Part shown: positions 8,154 to 17,446 of the stretch, piece by piece
Layout of the letters: every line of letters starts with the position of its first letter
Numbering within the stretch: the first letter of the stretch is position 1
DNA from: JAXMBN01 sp046349875
GTDB lineage: Bacteria > Planctomycetota > Planctomycetia > Pirellulales > Pirellulaceae
Assembly: GCA_046349875.1 (NCBI GenBank)
Contig: JAXMBN010000001.1
Coordinates: forward strand, 204,687-268,686
Direction: 5' to 3'
DNA length: 64,000 bases
Program-made: the position numbers and the translations under genes
The notes under the pieces: generated by a model
Seen by the model: only the letters and a program-made list of their open reading frames with translations
The model's database searches: none
What the model was told of the DNA's origin: nothing

Positions 8154-9554
8154 TTAGCCTCGCAAGCCACCCAGCGGACCCGTGCTATCGCCGAAGCGTT
8201 CCGCTTCGACACCCGCGCGAGCCATCATCTCGAGATACAGATTGCAAAGAGGCGTCTTCTTATCGTAAATGACGTGCCGGCCTCCTTCGAGTGTTCCACC
8301 GCCGCCCCCAGCAACCACGATTGGAAGATCATCATGGTTGTGTCGGTTACCATCGCTGATACCACTGCCATAACAGATCATCACGTTGTCGAGAAGCGAC
8401 GAACCTCCTTCATCGATTTGGCTCATTCGCTGCAGCATCCTCGCAAACAATTCCATGTGATGGGTATTGATGCGAGTGAGCTGATCGAGATTCTTCGCTT
8501 CATTCTGATGGTGCGACGTCGAATGGTGCGATCCGGGAGCTTCGATCTCGGGATAGGCTCGCCCAGACTTCTCATACGAAAACATGAAACTAGCCACGCG
8601 TGTCGTATCCGATTGAAACGCCAAAGTGAGGATGTCGAGCATCAAATTGACGTGGTCAGCATAGAGCGATGGAATCCCTTTGCCGTCGGGAATGATGAGC
8701 GTCGAAACATCCAGTGCATCGCCATCAGCTTTGGGATCGTTCTTGAATGCATCCTGATGGTGCGAATGGGTATCGCGATCCGCCAAAGCGACTCGCTTTT
8801 CAACACTTCGCAATCCATCCATATACTGTTCAAGCTTTCGACGATCGTTGGATCCTAATTTGCGTTGAAGCGATTTGGTTTCTTCGCGCACCAAGTCCAA
8901 CACACTCGACTCCGGTGAATCGCTCTTGGTGACCTCGACTTCACTGTTCGATTGCCAATTGGGTTTCTTAGGTGCTGCTCCACGAAAGAGACGTTGATAA
9001 AGCTCTTTCGGATTGAGATCCAAGCCAACGGGTGTTGTTTTGTCGCGCCACGAGATGTGCGACATGTACGTCCCACTATAACCATGGTCCCCTCGATGTC
9101 CTGGATCGATGCCCAAGGCGAGGGCTTCAACGGGTGTGTGATGACCGCTTTGGCTTGCAACGAGTTGATCGACCGATGCGCCACCCACTTCAGGCTCTTC
9201 CGAATGTTTGCACTTCTTGCCAACCAAGAACCCACCACCCGCTGGTTCATGTGCTGCTGACTTTCCATTGCAATGATCCGCAGCAAGATCGCTAAGTACG
9301 AGGATGCATTGCTTGAGTGGTTCGAGCGGTTTGAGAATCGTCGGTAGCTCTACCAACTTGCCTGGTGCCGAGGGCTTCCAATGAGCCATGTTGACGCCAT
9401 TGGGCACATAGAAAAACGCCAAGCGTACAGGAGGCTTGGCAGTACTCGCCGCCAACGCTGGTCGGCATACCATGGCCTCAAGCCACGGCAAGGCCAATGC
9501 GACTCCGGTTCCATGGAGAAGGGTCCGCCGAGACATCACGAACGAAGAAGCCAT
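8154..9554 (-). CDS. DUF1552 protein, Tat-exported
   Basis: About 466 residues. The N-terminus carries a twin-arginine-type signal (SRRTLLHGTGVALALPWLEAM), the usual start of DUF1552 proteins. Family blocks include RLAFFYVPNGVNMAHWKP, CNGKSAAHEPAGGGFLVG, the SHHSTSHHQNE segment and a C-terminal MICYGSGISDGNRHNHDDLPIVVAGGG block, similar to the alkaline-phosphatase-like DUF1501/1552 group with clustered His and Asp. The reaction is unknown. It is transcribed just before the DUF1592 gene and almost certainly cotranscribed. The start at 9554 is preferred over an upstream in-frame codon at 9584 because GAGAAA precedes it and the Tat motif follows closely; the ATG at 9536 is also possible. Confidence 0.85.
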   Translation of the reverse strand: MASSFVMSRRTLLHGTGVALALPWLEAMVCRPALAASTAKPPVRLAFFYVPNGVNMAHWKPSAPGKLVELPTILKPLEPLKQCILVLSDLAADHCNGKSAAHEPAGGGFLVGKKCKHSEEPEVGGASVDQLVASQSGHHTPVEALALGIDPGHRGDHGYSGTYMSHISWRDKTTPVGLDLNPKELYQRLFRGAAPKKPNWQSNSEVEVTKSDSPESSVLDLVREETKSLQRKLGSNDRRKLEQYMDGLRSVEKRVALADRDTHSHHQDAFKNDPKADGDALDVSTLIIPDGKGIPSLYADHVNLMLDILTLAFQSDTTRVASFMFSYEKSGRAYPEIEAPGSHHSTSHHQNEAKNLDQLTRINTHHMELFARMLQRMSQIDEGGSSLLDNVMICYGSGISDGNRHNHDDLPIVVAGGGGGTLEGGRHVIYDKKTPLCNLYLEMMARAGVEAERFGDSTGPLGGLRG

Positions 9555-9911
9555 ATGCGTTTCTCGCCGAGGTAAGGTGGGCAATAGGAGGAAGGTGCAG
9601 TCAGATATCGAATCGACGATTACAGATGCAAACCTTTATTTTCTCGGAAGAAATGCATGGTCGCAACGAGGAACCGCCGAATTTCCATCTCATTTTCGGC
9701 GAGATTCCGTTCCAAAGCACCATTTGCTTAATTTTCTACCGGATTGTGTTGCCATTCCTTCCCTTGCGGTTTTCTCGCCGTTCTTTCGGAAAGGGCACTT
9801 TGTACGCAACGGCACCAATTCGGTCGTCTTCCTGCGCCTCTTGGTTTCCGACGTGATAAGCTTTACGTTTCCTCCCACCAACCTCCATCCATCCTCTTCG
9901 GCACCACCACC
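9555..9911. other. Divergent intergenic region
   Basis: About 357 bases between the divergently transcribed DUF1552 and ceramidase-like genes. I see no gene, no repeat and no strong hairpin. It must hold both promoters. The open frame of the ceramidase-like gene extends upstream into it, but the signal peptide begins at 9912. Confidence 0.4.
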
Positions 9912-11303
9912 ATGTCCGATCGAAAGCACTTGGCTCTCTTTTTCGTTTGCCTAATCTATCTTTCACTTCCAACGTTGGCGGAATCGAACTCGACGTCGAC
10001 ATGGCGAGCAGGCGTGGCCAAGACCAAGATTACACCGGACGAATGGATGTGGATGTCTGGTTACGGATCGCGCGATAAGCCGGCATCGGGAAAACTGACG
10101 GATCTATGGTGCAAGGCTCTGGTGTTAGAAGATGCATCGCATCATCGCGGCGTGATCATTTCTCTCGATCTCGTTGGTATTGATCGCGGCTTGTCGCAAG
10201 AGATCACTCGCCGCTTGGAGAGGGACCATGGGTTGGCTCGCCATCAAATCGCTATCTTCACGTCGCATACGCATACGGGGCCTGCCGTTGGAACTAATTT
10301 GATGGCCATGCTCTCTTGGCGATTGAATGCCGAGCAACGTCGGCAGATTGAAGACTATTCGAAACAATTGATCGATCGAATCGTGGAAACGGTCGACCAA
10401 GCGTTGCGTTCCGTGGAAGACGTGAATCTTGCATGGGGAGTTGGTTCGTGCAACGTGGCGGTGAATCGGCGAACCAACGTCGAAGCCAACGTACCGCGCC
10501 TTCGGTTCGAAGGACAACTCCAAGGCCCAGTGGATCATGACGTTCCTGTACTCGCTATGCGCACTCGCGATGGAAAGCTCCGATCCGTACTGTTTGGATA
10601 TGCCTGCCATGCAACCGTATTGAGTTCCTTTGAATGGTCCGGGGACTACCCAACGTTTGCCCAAATGGAGCTCGAAGAGAAACACCCTGACTGCATTGCG
10701 TTGTTTTGGGCAGGATGCGGCGCCGATCAAAATCCTCTCCCACGTCGGACCGTAGAAATCGCCAAGCACTACGGAAGGCATCTCGCAAATTCCGTCGAGG
10801 CTGTCTTGTTGACTTCGCAAATGCAAACCATCGATGGCGGATTCTCTTCGGTCTACGCCGAGATACCTTTAGCCTTCGATTCCACACCTGATCGAGCATC
10901 CTGGGAAGCCTCGCTGCAATCGAAGGATCCCTATATCGTTTCAAGAGCCAAGCAAATCTTGGATCGTTGGGAAGCGGAGGGACCACCATCGGCAACCTAT
11001 CCTTATCCCATCTCCACCTGGAAACTGGGAGACCTTCAATTCATCGCCTTGGGTGGCGAAGTCGTCGTCGACTATGCTCTTCGAATCAAGAACGAAGGCC
11101 AAGCAAAGAAGACTTGGGTGGCTGCGTATGCGCATGATGTCATGGCCTACATTCCTTCGAGGCGGGTACTCACCGAAGGTGGATACGAAGGCGGAGGAGC
11201 GATGGTGTACTACGGCTTGCCTGCGCCGTGGAGTCCCACCGTTGAAGAACAGATCGTGCGCGAAGTGCAGCGTCAATCGCAAGAGCTAGGATTTAAACCG
11301 TAA
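9912..11303 (+). CDS. Neutral/alkaline ceramidase-like secreted hydrolase
   Basis: A 463-residue protein whose signal peptide covers residues 1-23. The mature part starts with WRAGVAKTKITPDEWMWMSGY, the hallmark opening of the neutral/alkaline non-lysosomal ceramidase N-terminal domain (PF04734). Metal- and substrate-site motifs seen are TSHTHTGPAV, GYACHATVLSSF and WAGCGADQNPLPR. In characterised members the domain hydrolyses N-acyl bonds of ceramide using Zn and a Ser. Here the C-terminal immunoglobulin-like domain is lacking, as in most planctomycete homologues, so the real substrate is uncertain. The start is the ATG at 9912; the longer open frame upstream has no signal peptide and is not used. 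It is monocistronic. Confidence 0.82.
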   Translation: MSDRKHLALFFVCLIYLSLPTLAESNSTSTWRAGVAKTKITPDEWMWMSGYGSRDKPASGKLTDLWCKALVLEDASHHRGVIISLDLVGIDRGLSQEITRRLERDHGLARHQIAIFTSHTHTGPAVGTNLMAMLSWRLNAEQRRQIEDYSKQLIDRIVETVDQALRSVEDVNLAWGVGSCNVAVNRRTNVEANVPRLRFEGQLQGPVDHDVPVLAMRTRDGKLRSVLFGYACHATVLSSFEWSGDYPTFAQMELEEKHPDCIALFWAGCGADQNPLPRRTVEIAKHYGRHLANSVEAVLLTSQMQTIDGGFSSVYAEIPLAFDSTPDRASWEASLQSKDPYIVSRAKQILDRWEAEGPPSATYPYPISTWKLGDLQFIALGGEVVVDYALRIKNEGQAKKTWVAAYAHDVMAYIPSRRVLTEGGYEGGGAMVYYGLPAPWSPTVEEQIVREVQRQSQELGFKP

Positions 11304-11403
11304 GCGTGCTGAACAAGGAACATCGCCCGTGTTTCGGGGGCAAAAAGGGCTTCTCTTGGACCGGGGGTAGTCGATGCGTGGATAGAGCGATATCCTTGTT
11401 GAC

Positions 11404-12456
11404 ATGGCAACAACTGTACACGCATTTGAATGGATAGAATCAGCCAAAGGCGCCCAACTTCCGCCCATGATGGTACTCGTTGGAAGCGATGGTTTTTTGC
11501 TGCGCCATGCCGTTGCCAAAGTGATCGAAGCCAGCCAAACCGACCCGGATGCGATCGAGGCATTCGATGGACCGGAATCGAATTGGCGCGATGTTCATGA
11601 TGAGCTTGCCACGATTTCATTGTTCGATGCTTCCCACCATCGCGTTGCCATCGTCAAAGATGCAGACAAGTTTGTTTCTTCGAATCGAGCATCGCTGGAA
11701 AAGTGGATTGAACATCCTCCCAAAGATGCCGTCCTGGTTTTGGAAGTCAGCACCTTTCCGGGGACGACCAAGCTCTACAAGCAAGTGGTTGCCAAAGGTA
11801 TGCTCATCCAATGCAATCCTCCCGTCCTTTCTTCGTGGGGCAATCCCGTCGATGAAAAAGCGATTGCCAAATGGCTTGGAAGTTGGGCCAAACAAACGCA
11901 TCGACTCGAACTAACGCAGAAACAGATGCATACTTTGCTCGACCGGATTGGGACCGACTTGGGAATGTTGGATTGCGAATTGGCGAAACTGGCATTGTTC
12001 GCCGATGCGCAAGGAAACGTACCGGATCAACGGGTCAATGAGATGGTGGGTGGCTGGAGAACCCAAACCCTTTGGGAAATCGCAGACCATGTGGCCGATG
12101 GAAAAATTGGACACGCTCTCGAACAACTCGATCGACTTCTCTCGTCCGGCCAGAATGCTCTTGCGTTCTTTGCACCTTTAGCTTGGTCTCTTCGGCGCTA
12201 TGGTGTTGCAGCGCAACTCGTCGAGCAATCCGAACGTTGTGGTGCCAAGCCGAATCTTCCATTCGCTTTGGAGCGGGCCGGATTCAAGAAGTTCGATCTG
12301 AAGAAGGCCGAGGGGCAATTGCGACGCATCGGGCGGCCTCGAGCCAAGCAACTCTTGAACTGGTTGGTGGAAATGGAAATGAAACTCAAAGGAACCCATT
12401 CCAACGATCGAGCCGCCCGCTTTGCAATCGAGGAATTCTTGGTGAAACTCGCCTAA
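11404..12456 (+). CDS. holA: DNA polymerase III subunit delta
   Basis: A 350-residue protein matching the delta subunit of the clamp loader: an N-terminal P-loop-like but non-ATP-binding domain (LVGSDGFLLRHAVAKVIEA), then DELATISLFDASHHRVAIVKDADKF, VLVLEVSTFPGTTKLYK and the middle-domain TDLGMLDCELAKLAL block, and a helical C-terminal collar domain (LKGTHSNDRAARFAIEEFLVKLA). Its role is to open the beta sliding clamp within the delta/gamma/delta' loader. It begins 100 nt after the ceramidase-like gene and is followed after 56 nt by the yhaO/yhaN pair. Length and motif order are normal. Confidence 0.9.
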   Translation: MATTVHAFEWIESAKGAQLPPMMVLVGSDGFLLRHAVAKVIEASQTDPDAIEAFDGPESNWRDVHDELATISLFDASHHRVAIVKDADKFVSSNRASLEKWIEHPPKDAVLVLEVSTFPGTTKLYKQVVAKGMLIQCNPPVLSSWGNPVDEKAIAKWLGSWAKQTHRLELTQKQMHTLLDRIGTDLGMLDCELAKLALFADAQGNVPDQRVNEMVGGWRTQTLWEIADHVADGKIGHALEQLDRLLSSGQNALAFFAPLAWSLRRYGVAAQLVEQSERCGAKPNLPFALERAGFKKFDLKKAEGQLRRIGRPRAKQLLNWLVEMEMKLKGTHSNDRAARFAIEEFLVKLA

Positions 12457-12512
12457 GGATGCAATTGCATCTTTAAGGAAATGGGAATCACCCAAGCCAA
12501 CGGAGTGAGAGG

Positions 12513-13817
12513 ATGAGCGAGCTTCGATTTCTACATGCGGCGGACCTGCACATTGGAAGCCCACTGCAAAAGCTCGAACTCTATCCAGGTGCACCGATCG
12601 AAACGATGCGTCGCGCGCCGACTCAAGCGGTCGAGAATCTGATCGATGTCGCCATTGCTCATCAAGTGCACGCGGTTCTGATTGCTGGTGATCTCTTCGA
12701 CGGCCCTTGGGAGGATATGCGTGTCGGGCTTTGGATGGTGGAACAATTTCGGCGTCTAGAGCGTGAACAGATCCCGGTCGTTCTCATTCGCGGCAATCAT
12801 GATGCACACTCGGTGGTTATACAACAATTGGATTGGCCCAAGAATGTGCATGAGTTTGGCTCGAATGCCCCTGACACACTGACGCTCGATTGTGGACTCG
12901 CCGTTCATGGACAATCCTTCCGCCACGCATCCGTGATGGAAGACCTTGCAGCGCGGTATCCTCAGGCCAAATCGGGGCTCTTCAATGTGGGCTTGCTTCA
13001 CACGAGCTTGACCGGCAATGCATTGCACGATCCCTACGCTCCCACAGAACTCAGTATCCTAGAGGATAAAGGGTATGGCTACTGGGCTTTGGGACACATC
13101 CATCAACGGAGTGAATCATCCTTGTCCTCTGTATCGTGGATTGGCTATAGCGGAAACACGCAAGGGCGTAGCATTCGCGAAACAGGTCCTAAGGGATGCT
13201 ATTTGGTGCATGTTCACGACCAGCGGGTGGACCGAGTGGAATTTATCGCGACCGATGTTGCGCGATGGCACATCCTTGCGATCGACACCGCCGAATGCGA
13301 ATCCCTCGAGGATCTCAAACAAACGGCCAAGGGACAGATCGAAGATACGCTTCCACGGCAAGAAGGTAGAACTCTTGCGCTGCGGATTCGATTGACGGGT
13401 TCAACAAAGCTCCATTCACTTCTTCAAACACCCTCGGGATATGCCAGCGCGGTCGCAACCCTCCGCAACCTTGCCAATGAACTCGAACAAGCGTGGGTAG
13501 AAAAGGTAGAGATCCACACGCAGCCTCCCATGTCCTCGCACGCTCTTCAAGCCACGCAATGGACGCTCGACGAGATGGAAAAGGTCATGGCTTCGTGGAA
13601 AGAAAACGCGTGGCATGACTCGGCATTGCAACATCCCAAACAACTTTTGCAACAGAAGATCGCTTCGCAATTGCAAGAGATGGGTTGGACCACGGAACGT
13701 TCTCCGGAATGGCAGCCTGATTGGGACAGCTTGGTTCGCCAAGCCTATCGATATCTCGAAGGATCGCTCTTAGGCCAAGAAACGCAAGACCTTGGAACAG
13801 GAGTTGCTTCTCGATGA
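12513..13817 (+). CDS. yhaO: YhaO/SbcD-like DNA repair metallophosphoesterase
   Basis: A 434-residue calcineurin-like phosphoesterase. All five metal motifs of the Mre11/SbcD fold are present: AADLHIG, AGDLFDG, RGNHDAH, GLLHTSL and ALGHIHQR. The C-terminal part (about residues 250-434) is a helical region of the YhaO type. By family it is a DNA exonuclease/endonuclease acting with a large ATPase partner. Its TGA overlaps the ATG of the next gene (ATGA at 13814-13817), which encodes that partner, so the two are translationally coupled. The start at 12513 is preceded by GAGTGAGAGG. The symbol follows the Bacillus arrangement; SbcD is the close alternative name. Confidence 0.87.
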   Translation: MSELRFLHAADLHIGSPLQKLELYPGAPIETMRRAPTQAVENLIDVAIAHQVHAVLIAGDLFDGPWEDMRVGLWMVEQFRRLEREQIPVVLIRGNHDAHSVVIQQLDWPKNVHEFGSNAPDTLTLDCGLAVHGQSFRHASVMEDLAARYPQAKSGLFNVGLLHTSLTGNALHDPYAPTELSILEDKGYGYWALGHIHQRSESSLSSVSWIGYSGNTQGRSIRETGPKGCYLVHVHDQRVDRVEFIATDVARWHILAIDTAECESLEDLKQTAKGQIEDTLPRQEGRTLALRIRLTGSTKLHSLLQTPSGYASAVATLRNLANELEQAWVEKVEIHTQPPMSSHALQATQWTLDEMEKVMASWKENAWHDSALQHPKQLLQQKIASQLQEMGWTTERSPEWQPDWDSLVRQAYRYLEGSLLGQETQDLGTGVASR

Positions 13818-16800
13818 GAATCGAACGACTTCATCTGCATCCTTTTGGTCATTTCAACAACCGTGAACTCACGTTTGATTCGGTACCACTCGTCTTGATC
13901 TATGGTCGCAACGAATCTGGAAAATCGACCATTCTTCAATCGATCCGTGAATCGTTGTTTGGCTTTACCAAGCAAGCTTTTTCGGAAAATGGAGACCTGC
14001 GTACGCACCTGCAGTGTCGACTCAACGATGGCTCGCATGTGTCCTTTGTCCGCCGCCGATTTGGAAAGCGAAGTAGTTTTGAAGAAGGAACTCTTCAGGG
14101 GCAGGCTTTGTCGGAAGAGCAATGGCTTGCTCGCATTGGCGACATGGATCCGCAAACCTACATGAATGTCTTTGGCTTTGGATTGCATGAACTAGCCATC
14201 GGCGAAGCATCACTCAAAGGGAGCAATCTCACCGAAGCGATTCTGGGGAGTGGGCAATCGAAAGTGATCGATTGGAAACGCATTCGCGAAGGGATCGAGA
14301 AGGAACGAAGCGAACTCTTGACCCAGAGAGGACGAGTCCAGCTCATCCCCGATCTGATCAAGAAGCTTCGTCATCACCAAACGGAAACAGAAGCCGAGTG
14401 GGTGCGCCCACGCCAATATCGCGAGCTCTGTTTAGAAAAAGAAAAGCTCCAACAAACACAAGGGCAACTCATCCAACGACAGAATGAACTTCGTCGATCG
14501 CACCACCAACGCAAACGTGCTCTGGAAGCTTTACCTCTAGCAAAACAGTATGGAGTTTTGGTACAGAAACGTTCAGAAATCAACCTTCCCGAATGGATGA
14601 CAGCCGATTGGGCTCGCATGTGGAAGACTCTTCAAACCGAATGGATGCAGTTCGATCAAGAACTCAATGTTCTCAAACGCGAACTGAACACGATCACCGA
14701 AGAGATTGCAAAGATTCCTTGTGATTCGCCATTGGAAAGTGCCTATCCGGAACTCCAGCGTCTATTGGGGCAATCGACCAATATGCTGGAGACCTATCAA
14801 CGACTCCAGGTCATCGAAACGCAGATCGCGGCTTCACAACTTGCAGAGGCGAAAACGGTGGAAGACCTGCAGATGGCAGGCAGTCGCGCAGAGTGGGACC
14901 AAATGCCCCTCGGGGCCATGCGTTCTTCGCAATTCCATGAAATCGTTGCGCCGTATCGGCAAGCCCTTCAAGAAATGGAAAGTCTCGGCCAAGAACAAAA
15001 GCAAATTGCATTGGAGCAAGAACTGCTCGAGCGTGAACTCGATCACCGGCAAAGCACACTCTTCTCCACCGTATCGCAAACATTGTGGCATCAAGCTCGC
15101 GAAGCGTTTGAGCGATACCAGCGGCTGAGTATACGTGACGAACAATGCCACGAATGGAAATCCGAATCGGAACGGATCGAACAGCATTGGCGTGCGTGGA
15201 ATGCATCCTTGGATTGGCTTCGCGAACTTCCCATTCCAAACTTGGAAAGCCTCCAACGCGCAGAAAAAGAGGCAGAACATTGGAAAAATGAACGTCAGTC
15301 GATTCAAAAGGAGCTTCATCGACTGGAACAAGAACAGTTGCAATGGCAAGCCGAGAAAGCACTGCTCGAATCGACTGGAGCCATTCCCACATGGACACAA
15401 CTCCAAACAGTTCGCCAGAGGCGCGATCAGATCCTGACGCAATGGATCACCAACATCGACGCCAAGGAAACACCTCTTCCTTTGCTGCCCGAGGAAGACG
15501 CATCTCCAACACTGTGGTCGAAACTGCCCGAGGACCAGGAATCAGAATCACAAGGCGTTTGGGAGCCAACACAAACAAGCAAAGCGGTGAAAAAGACCCA
15601 AGCGTCGAGCTCACTCGCAAAGAAGCTCAAATCGCTCATCCTCCAGTCGGACACCATGGCCGATGCACTTCTTCAGAATGCAGCCACCGTGGCGCAGCGC
15701 GATCGTCTGGAAGCATCCCTTCGGCAGCAGGAGGAGCGACTCCAGCTCTTGCGAAAGCAGTTAAGTGAAATCGAAACACTAGAGGCCAATGTTCTCGCAG
15801 AGCATCAAGAAGTCCAACGGAAGCTCCCTTTTGCAGTTGCCGATCTGTACCGTATTCGCCCCCTTTGCGAAGATGCCCTTCGTTACCGATCACTCCATGA
15901 ACGCATGGACGAACATACAACTCAAGTAGCCAAAGATGGAGATCAACTCAACCAACTCCTCGAAGCACTCATGAAGGCAATGGCCATCGACGCAGAGACG
16001 GTCAAGACGACATTCCCTTCGCTGCACGCGCGATGGCAATACCTACAAGAGCTCTGCAATCAGGCCCAGCGGAATGCAGGGACGCTCGAAGCTCAGCAAC
16101 AGGCAGTCTCTCGACTTCATCAAAGGGCAAAAATTCTTGCTTCACAGGAAGAAGAAATCGCCGCAAAGCTCACTCACTATCGCACCTCCTTCGAACGTTG
16201 GCTTAGCGAGACGGGGCTTCCTTCCGACGTCACACCCGATGCCGCAGAGAAACTCCTGCATGGGCTCGCGGACCTGCGGCAGCATCGAGCAGATCGTGAA
16301 CGCTTTCAACTTGAACATCGCGAACACACCAAGCGATTGCAAGAGTATTTTGAAAGTAGTCGAGAGGTTTTAAGCTCGTTGCAAATCATCCCTCACGAAG
16401 CGATTCATGGGCTTTTGCGACAACTCGAGCAAGCGCTCCAACAAGCGTCGGAGGTCTTTGAAAAGAAGCGACAACGGGAACTGCTATGGGTTCGTGGTGA
16501 AGAGAAGACCCAAACCTACTCGAGCCTGCAAGCGCAGTGGCAAGAACGTCACGAACGACGAACCAAGATTTTACAAGAGACAAATGGGGACGCTTCGGAT
16601 CTCGACCGATGGACTAGCCATGCACAACAGTACTGGGATCTCCAGAACGAGATCTTGGGTATGGAGCGGCAGCTGCAATTGCTCAACGAGAGCGGCATGG
16701 CAATGTCGGACTGGATCGCTTCGCTTTCCTGTATGGATTCCTTTGAACTCGAACAAGGACTGAACGAAGACTCGCAAGCTCTGGAACAAGTGGAGCAAAC

Positions 16801-17428
16801 GCTTCAGGAAAACCTTCGCGAGCAAGGAAGGATCGAGCAGAAATGGAATGAGCTCCAGCGCGAAGATCCGACGTCGCGCATTGCGGCTGAAAAGCAAGAT
16901 CTGTTGGGGCAACTCGAATCCGCTTCCGAACGTTGGATGGTATTGAGTATTGCAGAACAACTTCTCCATGCTGCCATGCAACGCTTCCACGGATCGCTCG
17001 AACACGAAATCCAACAGGACATGGTCGGTATCTTTTCGCGATTGACGCAGCAGCGTTATGTCGACCTTCAACCCGATCCCAAGAATACCGCGTCGTTCTT
17101 GGTGGTTGATCGGTCGGGTTATTCCAAATCCCCAAGTCAGTTGAGCACCGGGACTCGCGAGCAACTCTATCTTGCCATTCGCTTGGCTCACGTCCGGCAC
17201 TATTGTCGCAACTACGAACCGTTGCCCTTGGTATTGGACGATTGCTTTGTCAACTTTGACGACGATCGATTGCATGCCACGCTGGAGACGATCCAAGAGT
17301 TGAGCGGGTCGCAGCAGGTGATCTTGCTGTCCTGCCATGAGCGTATGATGCAAGCGATGGCCAAGCTACCATCGCAATCGCAAATCTTGACCTTAGAATC
17401 ACCGCAGATCAGTGAAAGCGCTTCATAG
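13814..17428 (+). CDS. yhaN: YhaN-like SMC/Rad50-type ATPase
   Basis: A 1204-residue AAA ATPase. The N-terminal half-site is RLHLHPFGHFNNRELTF then Walker A GRNESGKST (about residue 35). A very long Gln/Glu-rich coiled coil covers about residues 200-1080. The C-terminal half-site has the signature QLSTGTREQLYLAIRLA, Walker B LPLVLDDC and a switch His in LSCHERM. It should form the motor of an SbcCD-like nuclease with the overlapping yhaO product. Unlike Rad50/SbcC there is no CxxC zinc hook; instead about residues 547-609 form a Pro/Glu/Ser-rich low-complexity insert in the coil. The start at 13814 gives the ATGA overlap and places the conserved N-terminus first; the frame is open further upstream but is not needed. 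Confidence 0.87.
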   Translation: MRIERLHLHPFGHFNNRELTFDSVPLVLIYGRNESGKSTILQSIRESLFGFTKQAFSENGDLRTHLQCRLNDGSHVSFVRRRFGKRSSFEEGTLQGQALSEEQWLARIGDMDPQTYMNVFGFGLHELAIGEASLKGSNLTEAILGSGQSKVIDWKRIREGIEKERSELLTQRGRVQLIPDLIKKLRHHQTETEAEWVRPRQYRELCLEKEKLQQTQGQLIQRQNELRRSHHQRKRALEALPLAKQYGVLVQKRSEINLPEWMTADWARMWKTLQTEWMQFDQELNVLKRELNTITEEIAKIPCDSPLESAYPELQRLLGQSTNMLETYQRLQVIETQIAASQLAEAKTVEDLQMAGSRAEWDQMPLGAMRSSQFHEIVAPYRQALQEMESLGQEQKQIALEQELLERELDHRQSTLFSTVSQTLWHQAREAFERYQRLSIRDEQCHEWKSESERIEQHWRAWNASLDWLRELPIPNLESLQRAEKEAEHWKNERQSIQKELHRLEQEQLQWQAEKALLESTGAIPTWTQLQTVRQRRDQILTQWITNIDAKETPLPLLPEEDASPTLWSKLPEDQESESQGVWEPTQTSKAVKKTQASSSLAKKLKSLILQSDTMADALLQNAATVAQRDRLEASLRQQEERLQLLRKQLSEIETLEANVLAEHQEVQRKLPFAVADLYRIRPLCEDALRYRSLHERMDEHTTQVAKDGDQLNQLLEALMKAMAIDAETVKTTFPSLHARWQYLQELCNQAQRNAGTLEAQQQAVSRLHQRAKILASQEEEIAAKLTHYRTSFERWLSETGLPSDVTPDAAEKLLHGLADLRQHRADRERFQLEHREHTKRLQEYFESSREVLSSLQIIPHEAIHGLLRQLEQALQQASEVFEKKRQRELLWVRGEEKTQTYSSLQAQWQERHERRTKILQETNGDASDLDRWTSHAQQYWDLQNEILGMERQLQLLNESGMAMSDWIASLSCMDSFELEQGLNEDSQALEQVEQTLQENLREQGRIEQKWNELQREDPTSRIAAEKQDLLGQLESASERWMVLSIAEQLLHAAMQRFHGSLEHEIQQDMVGIFSRLTQQRYVDLQPDPKNTASFLVVDRSGYSKSPSQLSTGTREQLYLAIRLAHVRHYCRNYEPLPLVLDDCFVNFDDDRLHATLETIQELSGSQQVILLSCHERMMQAMAKLPSQSQILTLESPQISESAS

Positions 17429-17446
17429 AATGCGAGGGAGCGCAGG

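Noticed and set aside
8139..8858. 239-codon plus-strand open frame
   Set aside because: Antisense to the DUF1552 gene, with His/Arg-rich text typical of a shadow frame.
16571..17353. 260-codon minus-strand open frame
   Set aside because: Antisense to the conserved ATPase end of yhaN; no motif.
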